Shown here one piece after another: positions 4,776-5,509 of a stretch of DNA of 5,509 nucleotides. Made by a program: the position numbers and the translations under genes. Below the pieces are notes generated by a model. That model was not told the DNA's origin. It searched no databases and saw only the letters and a program-made list of their open reading frames with translations. The stretch comes from VEQN01 sp036405975 (GTDB taxonomy: Bacteria > Patescibacteriota > Minisyncoccia > Phycocordibacterales > CAIZLB01), in NCBI GenBank assembly GCA_036405975.1, contig DASWWM010000014.1:1-5509 (forward strand). The letters are read 5' to 3'. The first letter of the stretch is position 1, and every line of letters begins with the position of its first letter.

Positions 4776-5509
4776 TTAAAGTGTACCACCCATTTGCCGT
4801 CCATCGATAGGGCCTTGCGACGACTTCCTGAGCGACCTCTCGTTCAGCTTATCCTTGAAGGCGTCCAGCCTTTCTGAATAGCCGGGCACATTGTTCCGCA
4901 AGACCATTGACACTGCCCAGAGGCGCCCCAAGACGAATAACCCCACTGCAGTCTTGAGGCGCCTCGCTTTTCCCTTATCTGCCCTGATGACCGATGCCTG
5001 GTATTTTCTTACACCCCTGAACTCATCCGACTTTTCGGACATGATAATCCTGAATGCGTCGAGCCACTCCTTCTTGCCCATATTTCTCGTCCCGCCAATA
5101 AAATGCAATATGTCGATCTTGCTCTTTCTAAATTTGAATCCCTTGCCCGTAAACAGCGTCTTGGCCTTCCCTCTTTCGCTCATGCCGAAAAGCCAGTTAT
5201 ACGTCGACGGAATCCTGTCCGCTCGCTGGAGGCCATGCCTCCATACCGCAGCGACAAGCGGCCCCTGGTCCTTCACCTTCCACTGCGGAAGGTCGAACGT
5301 CTTAACCGTAAACTGATGCCATGTGTCGAGAAAATCTTTCGACCTCGCATCGAACAAGAATACCCCGCTATTCCATAGCCTCCAATCAGGATCAACATCA
5401 ATGCCAAAGTAGTACCTGATCGCATCGGGCAAGTTTCCGTAGTTAAGACTCGGCTTGCTGAATTTATTAACAGTCACGAATTGGTCAGATGCCATTTGCA
5501 CGACATCTT
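4776..5509 (-). CDS. GT8-like glycosyltransferase, 5' end cut by the window edge
   Basis: The frame stays open to the right edge (243 codons visible from 5507), so the GTG at 5501 is probably internal and the true start lies outside. The visible part looks like the second half of a GT-A enzyme of the GT8 type: LWNSGVFLFDA (44-54 in the visible protein), where NSG contacts the donor sugar in the family, KDQGPLVAAVWR (79-90) with its DQ pair, TYNW (102-105), and ILHFIGGTR (133-141) with the metal-binding HF motif. The catalytic DXD would lie upstream, unseen. After the core come a basic linker (about 160-184), a short hydrophobic stretch (VGLFVLGRLWAVSMVL, 188-203) that may sit at the membrane, and a polar tail. 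The gene ends three bases before the permease start, suggesting it supplies sugar to the exported glycan. GT8 is the best match; another GT-A family remains possible. Confidence 0.82.
   Translation of the reverse strand, partial: DVVQMASDQFVTVNKFSKPSLNYGNLPDAIRYYFGIDVDPDWRLWNSGVFLFDARSKDFLDTWHQFTVKTFDLPQWKVKDQGPLVAAVWRHGLQRADRIPSTYNWLFGMSERGKAKTLFTGKGFKFRKSKIDILHFIGGTRNMGKKEWLDAFRIIMSEKSDEFRGVRKYQASVIRADKGKARRLKTAVGLFVLGRLWAVSMVLRNNVPGYSERLDAFKDKLNERSLRKSSQGPIDGRQMGGTL
4920..4965. repeat. 15-bp inverted repeat with 16-base loop inside the GT8-like gene
   Basis: GAGGCGCCCCAAGAC (4920-4934) pairs with GTCTTGAGGCGCCTC (4951-4965) at 14 of 15 positions. The one mismatch (C opposite A on the plus strand) becomes a G-U pair in the minus-strand transcript, so the mRNA of this gene can form an unbroken 15-pair stem with a 16-base loop. 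It covers visible residues 181-196, just after the basic linker, where the arms encode RRLK and LGRL. No T run follows. Confidence 0.8.

Noticed and set aside
5227..5293. Two 7-bp hairpins (TGGAGGC/GCCTCCA and ACCTTCC/GGAAGGT) in the GT8-like gene
   Set aside because: Seven-base arms with short loops are expected several times in a window of this size, and no further signal supports them.
4891..5316. 141-codon plus-strand open frame
   Set aside because: It lies wholly opposite the GT8-like gene, whose protein shows clear family motifs. The plus-strand translation has no recognisable domain and no start signal.
5499..5501. GTG at 5501 as the start of the GT8-like gene
   Set aside because: The frame continues open to the edge, and the visible protein lacks the N-terminal half with the DXD motif expected of a GT-A enzyme, so the true start is probably outside the window.

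Overview
This 5.5 kb window is almost fully coding, and every supportable gene lies on the minus strand, so transcription runs from high to low coordinates. Six genes follow one another with gaps of 3, 9, 4, 7 and 28 bases, which looks like one operon whose promoter lies beyond the right edge. In transcription order they are: (1) the 3' part of a GT8-like glycosyltransferase, cut by the right edge; (2) a Wzm/TagG-type ABC-2 permease; (3) a Wzt/TagH-type ATPase without a C-terminal carbohydrate-binding domain; (4) a 664-residue protein joining a GT4 (GT-B fold) and a GT2 (GT-A fold) glycosyltransferase; (5) a 200-residue Pro/Gln-rich single-pass membrane protein of unknown function; (6) a type IV prepilin-like protein. 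Half of a probable terminator hairpin sits at the left edge.

Genes 1 to 4 form a plausible surface-glycan module. The transferases would build a polysaccharide or teichoic-acid-like glycan on the cytoplasmic face, and the two ABC subunits would export it. Genes 5 and 6 are membrane or surface proteins made from the same transcript, so a link between glycan export and a pilin-like fibre is possible but unproven.

The organism cannot be fixed from the sequence alone. The prepilin start (GFTLIELLVVVSIIGLMSSVV, followed by LELYRAANGRYPP), the tight gene packing, the near absence of Shine-Dalgarno sequences and the roughly balanced base composition resemble Candidate Phyla Radiation (Patescibacteria/Parcubacteria) genomes. 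This is a family-level impression, not a demonstration.

The most unexpected DNA signal is three long inverted repeats buried inside coding sequence in three genes: 14 bp perfect at 2627-2659, 13 bp perfect at 4340-4381, and 15 bp at 4920-4965 with one position that becomes a G-U wobble in the mRNA. Arms this long are not expected by chance in a window of this size. No tRNA, rRNA, CRISPR array or insertion sequence was seen. No stretch above 300 bases lacks a gene.
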